Assembly (NCBI GenBank): GCA_965217605.1
Contig: CBDCJB010000013.1
Span: 372,001 to 436,000, forward strand
Direction of reading: 5' to 3'
DNA: 64,000 nucleotides
Origin: JAYYZW01 sp965217605
GTDB lineage: Bacteria; Pseudomonadota; Gammaproteobacteria; Ga0077536
The translations under genes were made by a program, and so were the position numbers. Below are positions 1-8,053 of this stretch, one piece after another. The first letter of the stretch is position 1. Each line of letters begins with the position of its first letter. The notes beneath the pieces were generated by a model. It made no database searches. It was not told the DNA's origin and saw only the letters and a list, made by a program, of their open reading frames with translations.

Positions 1-110
1 TGACCCGCTTCGGCATGTCGCTCGAGTTCTATGGTGAGGTTTCCGACGCCTTGATCGAGGCGACGAAGCTTGCCGACGCGACGTTCTACAACCGCTATCA
101 GAGCATTTGA
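1..110 (+). CDS. C-terminal end of an unidentified protein (partial)
   Basis: An open frame enters from the left edge (codons in phase from base 3) and ends at the TGA at 108-110, giving 35 residues that end in FYNRYQSI. The fragment is too short and lacks any motif I recognise, so no function is assigned. Its stop lies only 6 bases before the ATG of the desaturase, so the two are probably co-transcribed. Confidence 0.6.
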   Translation, partial: TRFGMSLEFYGEVSDALIEATKLADATFYNRYQSI

Positions 111-116
111 GTCAGC

Positions 117-1082
117 ATGGACGAACAATTCGAAACGCGACCGCTCATCGATCGCGAGACCCTGCACGCGTTGCAGCAGCGCCGTGGCGGCGCCAGCGCT
201 TTACGGTTAATCCTCCATCTTGGCGCGATCACACTTCTGTGCGCACTACTCGCGTTCGGGTCATTGCCAATGTGGGCAGCGCTCGTAACGCTGGTCGCCC
301 TATCAGGAGCCCTCGCGACGATCTTCGGCGCCTTCCATGAATCGACCCACCGGTCCCTATTCGCCTCCCGCCGCGCCAATCTGATCGTCGCCTGGGTTAC
401 GGGAACCTTATGGCAAATGGCGCCGACAATGTACCGAGTGTTTCACGTCGAGCATCATCGCCACACGCAGGATCCCGAGCGCGACCCGGAGTTAATGGGC
501 AACGCCGACGTCTTGTCGAGCTGGCCGCGTAACAGACGCGATTGGCTCAAACTGATCCCCACTCACCTCCTGTGGTTGAAGTTCAGCACGATGTACCGTC
601 TGGCGTTCTTGCCGGAATCGAAATGGCTCGGATTCGGGTCGTGGACGTCCGCTGACGAACGCCGCGCGTGCAAGCCGGAGCCCCGCGTCGTATTGGGCTT
701 TTGGGCGTTGGTCGTCGGCGCCGCGCTGTCCGGCGTGGCTGGCGCTCAGTGGTTCCTGTTGGCGTCGCTGCTATCGAACACCTTCATCGGCTTGTGGCTG
801 ACCGCCGAGCACCGCGGCTTGCCGTATGAAGGCACGATCATGGCGCGCACGCGGAGCATCGAATCAAACGCGTTCGTACGCTGGTGGCTGTGGAACGCGA
901 ACTACCATGCCGAGCACCATGCCTGGCCCGGGATCCCATGGCACGGCCTCCCGCGGGCACATGAGCTCGTGCGCGACCATCTGGACCATCACGTTGCGGG
1001 GTACGCGCCGGTGCACGCCAATGTGCTCAAGCAACGCAACTTACCGAGCTGCGACGCGCCCGTGGCCTCGTCGGGTAAATGA
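117..1082 (+). CDS. Fatty acid desaturase family membrane protein
   Basis: 321-residue integral membrane di-iron desaturase/hydroxylase. The three histidine boxes are visible: HESTH at residues 74-78, HVEHH at 110-114 and HAEHH at 264-268, separated by hydrophobic stretches (about 31-70 and 192-228). This is the box order of membrane fatty acid desaturases and beta-carotene-hydroxylase-like enzymes, which insert a double bond or hydroxyl using O2 and reduced electron carriers. The substrate cannot be told from sequence. The ATG lies 6 bases after the upstream stop. Just downstream is a REP palindrome (1086-1150) and then a convergent gene. Sure of the superfamily, unsure of the substrate. Confidence 0.85.
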   Translation: MDEQFETRPLIDRETLHALQQRRGGASALRLILHLGAITLLCALLAFGSLPMWAALVTLVALSGALATIFGAFHESTHRSLFASRRANLIVAWVTGTLWQMAPTMYRVFHVEHHRHTQDPERDPELMGNADVLSSWPRNRRDWLKLIPTHLLWLKFSTMYRLAFLPESKWLGFGSWTSADERRACKPEPRVVLGFWALVVGAALSGVAGAQWFLLASLLSNTFIGLWLTAEHRGLPYEGTIMARTRSIESNAFVRWWLWNANYHAEHHAWPGIPWHGLPRAHELVRDHLDHHVAGYAPVHANVLKQRNLPSCDAPVASSGK

Positions 1083-1085
1083 AAA

Positions 1086-1150
1086 TTCGCCGGCGAGCCG
1101 GCTCCTACGGAGTCAGGGTTCCGCACCGTAGGAGCCCGCTCGCGGGCGAG
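1086..1150. repeat. REP-type inverted repeat (family A), paired copies
   Basis: Two inverted arms, TTCGCCGGCGAGCCGGCTCC and its near-complement ending in CGCGGGCGAG, are separated by about 20 bases. The same motif recurs at 3467-3535, 5001-5065 and 12538-12602, and as single or degenerate arms at 4380-4402, 41918-41937, 45292-45317 and 47325-47348. It resembles the REP/REPIN sequences of pseudomonads. Here it lies between two convergent genes. Confidence 0.85.
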
Positions 1151-1163
1151 CCCCTAAATTGAT

Positions 1164-1920
1164 TTATCTCCCGGTCACCTTTCGGGTAGCGGAACGAAAC
1201 CGTTGGGTGTGTTCAGGACTGCCGCGCAGCCGTTCGTTCGCGGCGCTTTCTAATCCAATCGCGCGCTCGGATAAGGTGGCGGCGTCGATAACGCGCTTCG
1301 ATTCCCGCACGGCGGCCACCGAGTTCGCGGCGATCGCCTCGGCCAAGGCCATGGCGGCCGGCATCAACGCGTCGGCCGGATGCACGGCGCTCACCAGGCC
1401 ACAGCCAGGCCTCCGCGGCGTCGAATTTCCGCGCCGTCAAGATCAACTCTTTGGCCTTCGAGGCGCCGACGAGACGCGGTAAGGTCGCTGCACCGACGAC
1501 GAGGCCGTATTCGGCGCCCGGTAGGCGAAAGGTGGCGGATTGAGCGGCCAGTCGGATATCGCAGGTGATAGCCAACACCGCGCCGCCGCCAAAGCAGTAG
1601 CCGTTGATCGCCGCGATGATCGGGAGCAGCGTCGTCGAGAATTTTTCGACCGCGATGTAGGTCGACGGCCGCGTGTAGGATGCGATCGTGTCGCTACTAC
1701 CCACCTCGAGCATGTCCTGCCCCGCGCAAAACGCCTCGGATCCGCTGCCCGTCACGATGACCGCGCGGACGTCCGCGTCTGCTTCGGCGCGCGTGATGGC
1801 CGCGGCCAGGCTCTTCGATAATTCGGCGTTCAGGGCGTGATGCCGCTCAGGCCGGTTCATCGTCAACACGAGCACCGGGCCCATGCGTTCCTCGATTAGT
1901 GTATTGCTGCTCTCTGTCAT
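1164..1920 (-). pseudogene. Enoyl-CoA hydratase/isomerase, frameshifted
   Basis: The crotonase fold is split over two frames. The first part (ATG at 1920, MTESSNTLIEE) carries AFCAGQDM and the oxyanion-hole region NGYCFGGGAVLA and reads to about 1405. The family-typical continuation GLVSAVHPADAL then appears in another frame and runs to the stop at 1164. A single-base indel in the run at 1400-1410 explains the break. Restored, the protein is about 250 residues, normal for the family. Such enzymes hydrate or isomerise enoyl-CoA thioesters in beta-oxidation-like pathways. It is either a recent pseudogene or a base-call error. An upstream start at 2037 is possible in frame but its extra residues look non-coding. 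Confidence 0.75.
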
Positions 1921-2068
1921 GCCGATTGCGCCGGTTTGCGTTTCAAGTCTGACACCGTTTCCGATTCGCCAGCAAGCTGGGCGAAGCATGCAGCTTCTCA
2001 GTTTCGACAGATCCGCTACACTAGGGACATTGCCCAATCCTTATCAATAATCACGGTACCTTAAGGCC

Positions 2069-3454
2069 ATGCAAATTCGAAAATATGACTTCGATTACAG
2101 CCGCCGATTCTTCATGGAAAAAACCGCGATGGGTCTCGCCAGCGCCGGCGTTTTGACCGCGCTGTGGCCGGAGGCCAGCCGCTCCGGGGGAATCGACACC
2201 GTCTATCCGGACGAACTTCAAGATGTCGAGGCCTTTACAAAAGGTAAAGTCAAACTCGGCGATGTGATCGACGCCGATAGCATCGATCTGATCCAGGACA
2301 TCGTCGATCCCATCCTCTACCAGCAGGTCAAACAGGACCGCCGCAAGTTCTTCATTCACGAGACGCCCAGTGCGATCGAAACCATGTACCCGCCGTATTT
2401 CCTCGACGCCACGATCAAGAATCAGGGTCAGGCGAAATTCGACGATGTCGGCAACGTCTACCACCAGGACGGCCAACCCTGGATCGGCGGCTTACCCTTC
2501 CCCGATCCGCAATCCGGTAACGAAGCGATCGCGAACATCACCTTGAGTTGGGGCCGGCACGACCAGTCGATGTACGCCATCCCCGCCGTGGTGATCAATG
2601 AAGAAGGTAAGACCACTTACGAGTACGACTTCATTTGGGCCGAACAACAATGTACGGGGCTCGTGCACCCGAACCGCCCCGCCGTCCATTTACCCGGCCA
2701 TGAAGACAAGACGCGCCTGCAGACCATCTGGTTTACCCATACCGCGGACGTGAAAGGCTCGGCCTTCCTCAGCATCTGGAAATACGATCAGCGCGAGATC
2801 CCCGAACTGCATGGGTATCTGCCGCAATTGAAACGGGTGCGCCGCTTTCCCGCAAACCAGCGCTTCGAACCCTACATGCCCGGCATGAACCTCTACCTGT
2901 CCGATGCCTGGGCGTCGGGTGATCCCATGTTGACCTGGGGCAACTTCAAGATCATCCATCACGGGCCGTATCTAGGTTCCACGCATTTCCAATGGCTGCC
3001 CGACAATGAAAACTGGCGGCCACCACTGGTCGGCGGCAAGAACGACGAGCGCTATTTCTACGTCGGCAAATCCTTGATCCCCGAAGTCATCGTCTTCGAG
3101 GGCGAGCCGACAGGGTATCCGAATGCCCCCGTCAGCAAGCGCCGCATATACATGGATGTACGCAACATGACGCCGATTCAGGCCATCACCTACGACCGAC
3201 ACGGCGAGGTGTGGAAAGGTTTCGAAGGCGGCGGCGGTCAACGCATCGCCGGCAACCATCAGACGCTGGCCAGCGACGGACGCCCCGAATGGACCTGGAA
3301 CTGGGCGATCGCCCACGACGTGCTGCTCAACGACGTGATCCGGATCTACCACGGCGAAACGTGCCGCGGCAGCTGGAAGTCCGCCCTGGATCCGGATGAA
3401 GACATGGTGAACAACTACATGACCAAGCAGGCGATCCGGCGCTTGGGAACCTGA
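2069..3454 (+). CDS. DUF1329 family protein with Tat-type signal
   Basis: 461 residues matching the DUF1329 family (envelope proteins with a LolB-like fold, often found beside DUF1302 proteins and RND transporters). Visible family features include LKRVRRFPANQRFEP, FQWLPDNENWRPPLVGG and the C-terminal region around WTWNWAIAHDVL. The N-terminus has a twin-arginine motif, SRRFFM at residues 11-16, followed by a hydrophobic stretch (MGLASAGVLTALWP), so export by Tat is likely; most relatives I know of carry a Sec signal. The role is unknown; linked genes suggest uptake or handling of hydrophobic substrates. A second, Sec-type DUF1329 gene lies at 53010-54389. Confidence 0.8.
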   Translation: MQIRKYDFDYSRRFFMEKTAMGLASAGVLTALWPEASRSGGIDTVYPDELQDVEAFTKGKVKLGDVIDADSIDLIQDIVDPILYQQVKQDRRKFFIHETPSAIETMYPPYFLDATIKNQGQAKFDDVGNVYHQDGQPWIGGLPFPDPQSGNEAIANITLSWGRHDQSMYAIPAVVINEEGKTTYEYDFIWAEQQCTGLVHPNRPAVHLPGHEDKTRLQTIWFTHTADVKGSAFLSIWKYDQREIPELHGYLPQLKRVRRFPANQRFEPYMPGMNLYLSDAWASGDPMLTWGNFKIIHHGPYLGSTHFQWLPDNENWRPPLVGGKNDERYFYVGKSLIPEVIVFEGEPTGYPNAPVSKRRIYMDVRNMTPIQAITYDRHGEVWKGFEGGGGQRIAGNHQTLASDGRPEWTWNWAIAHDVLLNDVIRIYHGETCRGSWKSALDPDEDMVNNYMTKQAIRRLGT

Positions 3455-3466
3455 GTTTGAATTAGC

Positions 3467-3535
3467 GATTCGCCGGCAAGCCGGCTCCTGCCGAGGTGTG
3501 TTCGGCCACCGTAGGAGCCCGCTTGCGGGCGAATC
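3467..3535. repeat. REP-type inverted repeat (family A), paired copies
   Basis: Left arm GATTCGCCGGCAAGCCGGCT and right arm AGCCCGCTTGCGGGCGAATC, pointing at each other across about 17 bases. It lies between the DUF1329 stop and the alpha/beta hydrolase start and could fold into a cruciform or mRNA hairpin. Confidence 0.85.
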
Positions 3536-3553
3536 CTGACCTGTGCAAAACAC

Positions 3554-4342
3554 ATGATAAGAAAAGCCTACGTCGATACCCCGCCCGGACAAATCCATTA
3601 CTACTACTGCGGCCCGCAAGACCAGACGCCGATCATATTCCTGCACCAGAACGTAAGCGGCGGTAACTCCTACCTCCCATCGTTCGAACTGCTCGAGGCG
3701 AAGCATCGCTGCATCGCCTTCGACTTTCCCGGCTTCGGAATGTCGTTCGACCCGCCCAAGTTCACCTCCATCAGCGACATCACGCAATACATCATGGCCG
3801 CGATCGACGCGCTCGGCATCGACGAATTTCACGCGCTAGGCAACCACACCGGCGCGGCGATGGCGGCGGAGATGGCGTCGCTTTATCCGGCGCGCGTCAA
3901 AACCTGCATGATGGTTGGCCCCACGCTGCTGAAACCGGAGGAAGTCGGGCCCTTTCGCGAAGAGTTCAGCGGCTCCGCTGGCCCCGATCACGACGCCGAC
4001 TATCTCAAGACCACCTGGGACTATATCTACAAGCTCGGCGGCCACCTCGACATCGACAACATGAACCAGGAATTCTGGTCGTCCCTGCGTGCGTGGCAGG
4101 CGCGGGGATGGATCTACCAATGCGTATGGGACTATCGCTTCGACTTGTTCATGGAGAACGTCGAATGCCCGGTTTTGCTCATGGCGGCGCCCGACGACGT
4201 GCTGCATTGCGGATTCAAAAATACCGCCGAGGCGTATCCCCACGCCAAAGCGGTGGAGATCAAAGGCGCTAATTTCGAACCCGCGTTGGATCCCCAAGGC
4301 TTCAGCCGCGCGATCGATGAATTTTCGGTCGACGTCGGCTAA
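3554..4342 (+). CDS. Alpha/beta hydrolase fold protein with atypical active site
   Basis: 262-residue alpha/beta hydrolase. Fold markers are FLHQNVSGGNSY (oxyanion strand, residues 29-40), FDFPGFGMS (57-64), the nucleophile elbow GNHTG (96-100) and MAAPDDVLHCG, the usual acid position. The elbow normally reads G-x-S-x-G; here the nucleophile position is Thr99, and the place where the catalytic His usually sits near the C-terminus reads IKGANFEP with no His. The protein may therefore not be a classical Ser hydrolase. It follows the DUF1329 gene after a REP element. Fold confident, activity uncertain. Confidence 0.75.
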   Translation: MIRKAYVDTPPGQIHYYYCGPQDQTPIIFLHQNVSGGNSYLPSFELLEAKHRCIAFDFPGFGMSFDPPKFTSISDITQYIMAAIDALGIDEFHALGNHTGAAMAAEMASLYPARVKTCMMVGPTLLKPEEVGPFREEFSGSAGPDHDADYLKTTWDYIYKLGGHLDIDNMNQEFWSSLRAWQARGWIYQCVWDYRFDLFMENVECPVLLMAAPDDVLHCGFKNTAEAYPHAKAVEIKGANFEPALDPQGFSRAIDEFSVDVG

Positions 4343-4525
4343 GCGTTCCCGGAGCCGCGGATTCGCACCGGAGCCAACTTAGGAACCGGCTTTCCGGCGA
4401 AACCCATTTAACTCCCGTTCAGAAAAAACCCCTTGTCGATTCAGGTGCCGTTAAGCCGTCCCTGCGTACCTTAGCGCCCAGAGCACAACGCTCCTCGTGA
4501 ACATTCAGATCTGAAGGAGTCGAAG

Positions 4526-4951
4526 ATGAAACTTCTCACACGTTCGAAGCTACTGGGCGCGGCGGCCATTTTGGGTCTGGCCACGACAGCCGCGCCGGTG
4601 ATGGCGGACCACGAGGTGCAGAAAATCGAGCACCACTACTACCATCACTACGACAGAGCACACAACGCCGCCGCTTACGGTCCGCAATGCCCACACCAGG
4701 GCCATCAGGCGGGACAGTACCGCTACGCCCAATCGTATCCGCCGCAATACCAGTCCAATCCCGGCTACGGTAGCGGATATGGCAGCGGCTACGGCTCTAT
4801 GCCCCGTCGATCCTATGCGCCCACCACAGGCCAGGCCATCGGCGGCGCGCTCGGCGGTTGGGCCGGTTCTCAGATCGGCAAGGGCAGCGGTAACCTCGCG
4901 GCGACCGCGCTCGGCGCCGTGCTCGGCTACAACCTCGGCGGACGTTGGTAG
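4526..4951 (+). CDS. Small exported glycine-zipper protein
   Basis: 141 residues: Sec signal peptide (KLLGAAAILGLATTAAPVMA, cleavage near residue 27), a His/Tyr-rich stretch (HHYYHHYDRAH), a Gln/Tyr/Gly-rich low-complexity middle with GYGSGYGSGYGS, and a C-terminal glycine zipper (TGQAIGGALGGWAGSQIG and GAVLGYNLGGRW) like the 2TM zipper of SlyB and 17-kDa surface antigens. It is probably an outer-membrane-associated structural protein. The start has a good ribosome binding site (GAAGGAG, 8 bases before ATG). The His-rich segment might bind metal, which is inference. Confidence 0.75.
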   Translation: MKLLTRSKLLGAAAILGLATTAAPVMADHEVQKIEHHYYHHYDRAHNAAAYGPQCPHQGHQAGQYRYAQSYPPQYQSNPGYGSGYGSGYGSMPRRSYAPTTGQAIGGALGGWAGSQIGKGSGNLAATALGAVLGYNLGGRW

Positions 4952-4954
4952 CCG

Positions 4955-5000
4955 TTAAAAGGCCGGTTCGAATCCTCCCCCATTCGTTCCGGCTTTTCTT
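4955..5000 (+). terminator. Probable Rho-independent terminator
   Basis: Just after the glycine-zipper stop, AAAAGGCCGG pairs with CCGGCTTTT (one bulged base) across a 20-base loop, and the 3' arm ends in CTTTTCTTTT. The following REP pair (5001-5065) may add a second hairpin. Confidence 0.5.
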
Positions 5001-5065
5001 TTCGCCGGCAAGCGGGCTCCTACATCATCCGGCTGCACCGTAGGAGCCAGCTTGCTGGCGATTCC
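5001..5065. repeat. REP-type inverted repeat (family A) overlapping a gene end
   Basis: Left arm TTCGCCGGCAAGCGGGCTCC and right arm AGCCAGCTTGCTGGCGATTC. The right arm and the spacer lie inside the 3' end of the minus-strand lectin-like gene and encode its last 12 residues. Confidence 0.85.
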
Positions 5066-5678
5066 TTCTAGCGTAACCGAGACCCGCTAAGCCGAGGCCC
5101 ATGAGGGGGAGGGTCGCCGGTAGGGGCACCGGGTTGGTGTCCCACTCGATTACATAACCGTAGATCAAGTTAGGGTTGGCCCCGGGAGCGTCGTTCCACT
5201 CCGGCGAGTTGAAGCCGTGGAGCTGCAGATGGTCTTCTTCCCCATTTTCACCGCCGCCCGGCGAATCGTTGGGCTCACCGGAGTCCCAGATGGTAAACAC
5301 CCATGGTTCGCCGGTGACCCACTCCCAGTTATCCGAAGTCGTGGTGGCACCGGCCGCCTGGAACCCGCCAATCCACGGGCCATGCCGGAATCCGGTCGGC
5401 TGCCAAGCGGCGTCGTTCAATTTCGCGTCAGCCACGACGAAGTTGTGCTCGGCGAGGCTCGTAAGCGTAGCGAGGTATCCCCCGCTCGCACCGGCCGCCC
5501 CACTCGCCGTGGTCCACACGAGGGTTCCGCCATGGGCGATGGTCTCGTACCAATGCCCGTTCGATCCGGGGCCGGTCCATTGGACGGGCGACGCCTGTAC
5601 GGATGCGGCGAGCGCAAGGGTGAGCAACGCCGCGCTTCCCAACGCGGCGTGACGGTGGTTTCGGCGTTCATGGCTCAT
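5025..5678 (-). CDS. Secreted C-type-lectin-like protein with VPLPA sorting tail
   Basis: The start chosen is MSHERRNHRH at 5678, because GGGGAG lies 8 bases upstream; an in-frame ATG at 5708 would add ten residues. 217 residues: signal peptide (SAALLTLALAASVQA), a C-type-lectin-like domain (YLATLTSLAEHNFV, WIGGFQ, WEWVTGEP, WDSGEPND, EDHLQLHG, EWNDAPG) and a tail VPLPATLPLMGLGLAGLGYARRNR. That tail is the VPLPA variant of PEP-CTERM signals handled by exosortase systems: motif, transmembrane helix, Arg cluster. No exosortase is in this window. The final NRQQAGSYGAAG is encoded by a REP arm. Predicted to be a surface or matrix protein. Confidence 0.85.
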   Translation of the reverse strand: MSHERRNHRHAALGSAALLTLALAASVQASPVQWTGPGSNGHWYETIAHGGTLVWTTASGAAGASGGYLATLTSLAEHNFVVADAKLNDAAWQPTGFRHGPWIGGFQAAGATTTSDNWEWVTGEPWVFTIWDSGEPNDSPGGGENGEEDHLQLHGFNSPEWNDAPGANPNLIYGYVIEWDTNPVPLPATLPLMGLGLAGLGYARRNRQQAGSYGAAG

Positions 5679-5829
5679 GTGACGCTCCCCAGGCGCATTC
5701 GACGGCATTTTATATGTCTATCGCCGGAGTTATACATCGTCTCCGGTCTATGACGAGGTAAAACTACTGATATTTGAAAAATTTCTAAGCACTGCGCGTC
5801 TCGAAACCCCGATTTTCCGGGATTCTTTA

Positions 5830-7461
5830 TTAGCTTAGCGCGAAACCTTCGTAACCATTCGCCACCACCTCTTCACATTTCGCCAAGTAGCTGGGCCAGT
5901 CCGCGTAGGGCATGAATACGCGCGGTTTACCGGGAATATTGGCGCCTTGGTACCAGTTGTCGCAGGCGTTCCATAAGGTCTGATCCGCGACCTCCTGCAC
6001 GCGTATGAGCCAGGGATCTTCGGCTTGCGTCGTGGCTTCGATGGTGCTGTAGCCCTGCTTGCGCAGGTAATCCATGCAATCCCCGATCCAGTTAACGTGC
6101 TGCTCGATGGTGGCGACCATATTCGTCAAAACCGACGGACTGCCGGGCCCCGAAACCGTGAACAGATTCGGGAAACCCGCGGATGACAAGCCTAAATAGC
6201 TACGCGGACCCTCAGCCCATTTGTCCCTCAATGCGAGTCCGTTCCTGCCGTGAATATCGATGCGGTTCAAAGCACCCGTCATCGCGTCGAAACCGGTGGC
6301 GAACACGATGCAATCGAGCTCGTGCTCTTCGCCATTGGCGTTTATGCCTTTCTGAGTGATCGCCTCGACGCCCGTCTTGCTGACGTCGACCAGGGTGACG
6401 TTGGGCCGGTTAAAGGTTTCGAAATATTTCGTGTCCAGGCACGGCCGTTTGCAGGCGTAGATGTGCTTCGGCATCAGTAGTTTCGCCACCTCTGGATCCT
6501 CGAGAACCTCGGCGATTTTTTCGTTGATGAAAGCGGAGACCGTCTCGTTGGCCTCAAAGCTGACCGTTGAATCGCGGTACGCGAGCAGCAATCCCATCCC
6601 GCCCCGTTCCCAACACCGCTCGTATTTGCGCCGCCGTTCTGCCTCGCTGACGTCGAAGGTTTTCGGGGCGTTGCGGTCGATTTGAATATCCAAGGCCAAA
6701 GGCAGCCGATAATTCCTCGCACGGAAACCTTGATAGTCCGCCTTGATTCGGGCTTCGTAGGCCTTGTCCATGGGCGCGTTGCGTGCCGGCACCGAATACT
6801 GCGCGGTGCGTTGGAAGACTTTGAGATGCGCCGCTTGCTCGGCGATCACGGGGATCGCTTGGATGCCGGTCGAGCCCGTGCCGATCACGCCGACGCGTTT
6901 ATCGGTGAAATCGACCCCTGCGTGTGGCCAGTTGCTGGTGTGATACCACTCGCCTTCGAAGTCCTCGAGGCCGACGAAATCGGGCGTATTCCGTGCCGAC
7001 AGGCAACCCGTCGCCATGATGCAGAATTCGGTTGAAATTCGATCGCCGGTGTCCGTATAAATCATCCACCGCGCCGCTTGTTCGTCGAATGCCGCGCGCT
7101 CGACCGAGGTGTGGAATCGAATGTCGCGGCGTAGATCGAAGCGATCCGCGACGTGGTTCAGATACTGCAAGATCTCGGCTTGCGACGCATAGGTCTCGGA
7201 CCACTCCCATTGCTGTTGCAGTTCCTCGGAGAACTGATAGGAATACTGCATGCTCGGCGCGTCGCAGCGCGCGCCGGGATAGCGATTCCAATACCAGGTG
7301 CCGCCTACATCGCTCCCACGTTCGAACACGACCACCGAGAATCCCAACTCCCGCAGCTTGTAGAGCATATACATGCCGGCGAAGCCGGCGCCCACGACGA
7401 CGGCATCGACGCGCGCCGTCTCGGCGTCGAGGTGTTTGGCTTCGTGTTCACCTGCGGGCAC
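5830..7461 (-). CDS. Flavin-containing Baeyer-Villiger monooxygenase
   Basis: 543-residue class B flavoprotein monooxygenase. FAD Rossmann motif GAGFAG at residues 24-29, the following GGTWYWNRYPGARCD (53-67), the BVMO fingerprint FxGxxxHxxxW as FEGEWYHTSNW (168-178), and the NADPH Rossmann motif GVIGTGSTG (191-199). It resembles cyclohexanone/cyclopentadecanone monooxygenases, which insert O next to a ketone using NADPH and O2 to give an ester or lactone. Divergent from the thioesterase gene with 125 bases between. Together with the nearby acyl-CoA synthetase, thioesterase and enoyl-CoA hydratases it suggests ring-ketone degradation; the substrate is unknown. Confidence 0.92.
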   Translation of the reverse strand: MPAGEHEAKHLDAETARVDAVVVGAGFAGMYMLYKLRELGFSVVVFERGSDVGGTWYWNRYPGARCDAPSMQYSYQFSEELQQQWEWSETYASQAEILQYLNHVADRFDLRRDIRFHTSVERAAFDEQAARWMIYTDTGDRISTEFCIMATGCLSARNTPDFVGLEDFEGEWYHTSNWPHAGVDFTDKRVGVIGTGSTGIQAIPVIAEQAAHLKVFQRTAQYSVPARNAPMDKAYEARIKADYQGFRARNYRLPLALDIQIDRNAPKTFDVSEAERRRKYERCWERGGMGLLLAYRDSTVSFEANETVSAFINEKIAEVLEDPEVAKLLMPKHIYACKRPCLDTKYFETFNRPNVTLVDVSKTGVEAITQKGINANGEEHELDCIVFATGFDAMTGALNRIDIHGRNGLALRDKWAEGPRSYLGLSSAGFPNLFTVSGPGSPSVLTNMVATIEQHVNWIGDCMDYLRKQGYSTIEATTQAEDPWLIRVQEVADQTLWNACDNWYQGANIPGKPRVFMPYADWPSYLAKCEEVVANGYEGFALS

Positions 7462-7586
7462 TCGAGTTCGCCTCGTCGAAGATCAAATCGCTTATCGGGA
7501 AGCCCGCATTGAAGGCGGGCGGAAAATGTTAGTCTGGCCGACCTCGGATAGCAATCTACGCCGACCGCTAATCAATCGGAATCATC

Positions 7587-7991
7587 GTGTTTGAACGAGT
7601 CGAATACATCGCCCAGGGGCAACCTTACCCGCGGCACCTGGGCATCGAATTAACGTCCGCGGAAACGGATCGCGTCGTGTTGCGGCTGCCCTATCGCGAG
7701 CACTTGGGCGACGACCGCGTACAGGGCGGCGCCATCAGCTCTCTCATCGATGTCGCCGGGGTTTGCGCAACCTGGGCCCACCCCGAGGTGGCGCCCGATT
7801 CCTTCGGTGCAACAGTCAGTCTAACGATCAATTTCCTACAACTGGCGGTCGCGGCCGACTTGACGGCGACGGCCAGCGTGCGCCGGCGCGGTGGCAGCAT
7901 CTGCGTCACGCACATACTCGTAACGAATGACGACGGTGAGGAAATCGCGGTAGCCACGCTGACTTACAAACTTCAGGCACGGCAATCATGA
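7587..7991 (+). CDS. PaaI-type hotdog-fold thioesterase
   Basis: 134 residues with the hotdog thioesterase pattern: VQGGAISSLIDVAGVCATWA (the HGG position is QGG here), then the central strand VSLTINFLQLA and the C-terminal ICVTHILVTNDDGEEIAVATLTYKL. These enzymes hydrolyse acyl-CoA thioesters, often aryl or short-chain ones that would otherwise trap CoA. Start codon is GTG. It lies divergent to the BVMO and 62 bases before the exported methyltransferase. Assignment to the superfamily is firm; substrate unknown. Confidence 0.85.
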   Translation: MFERVEYIAQGQPYPRHLGIELTSAETDRVVLRLPYREHLGDDRVQGGAISSLIDVAGVCATWAHPEVAPDSFGATVSLTINFLQLAVAADLTATASVRRRGGSICVTHILVTNDDGEEIAVATLTYKLQARQS

Positions 7992-8053
7992 TCCCGATTT
8001 TCTGCATGCGGGTTGTTATATTATCGCCAAGCGCGCAACGCTCGGAGTAAAAC

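Noticed and set aside
4968..4990. T-loop-like GGTTCGAATCC, possible tRNA end
   Set aside because: No acceptor, D or anticodon arms fit the preceding sequence, which is coding; the segment is explained by the terminator hairpin.
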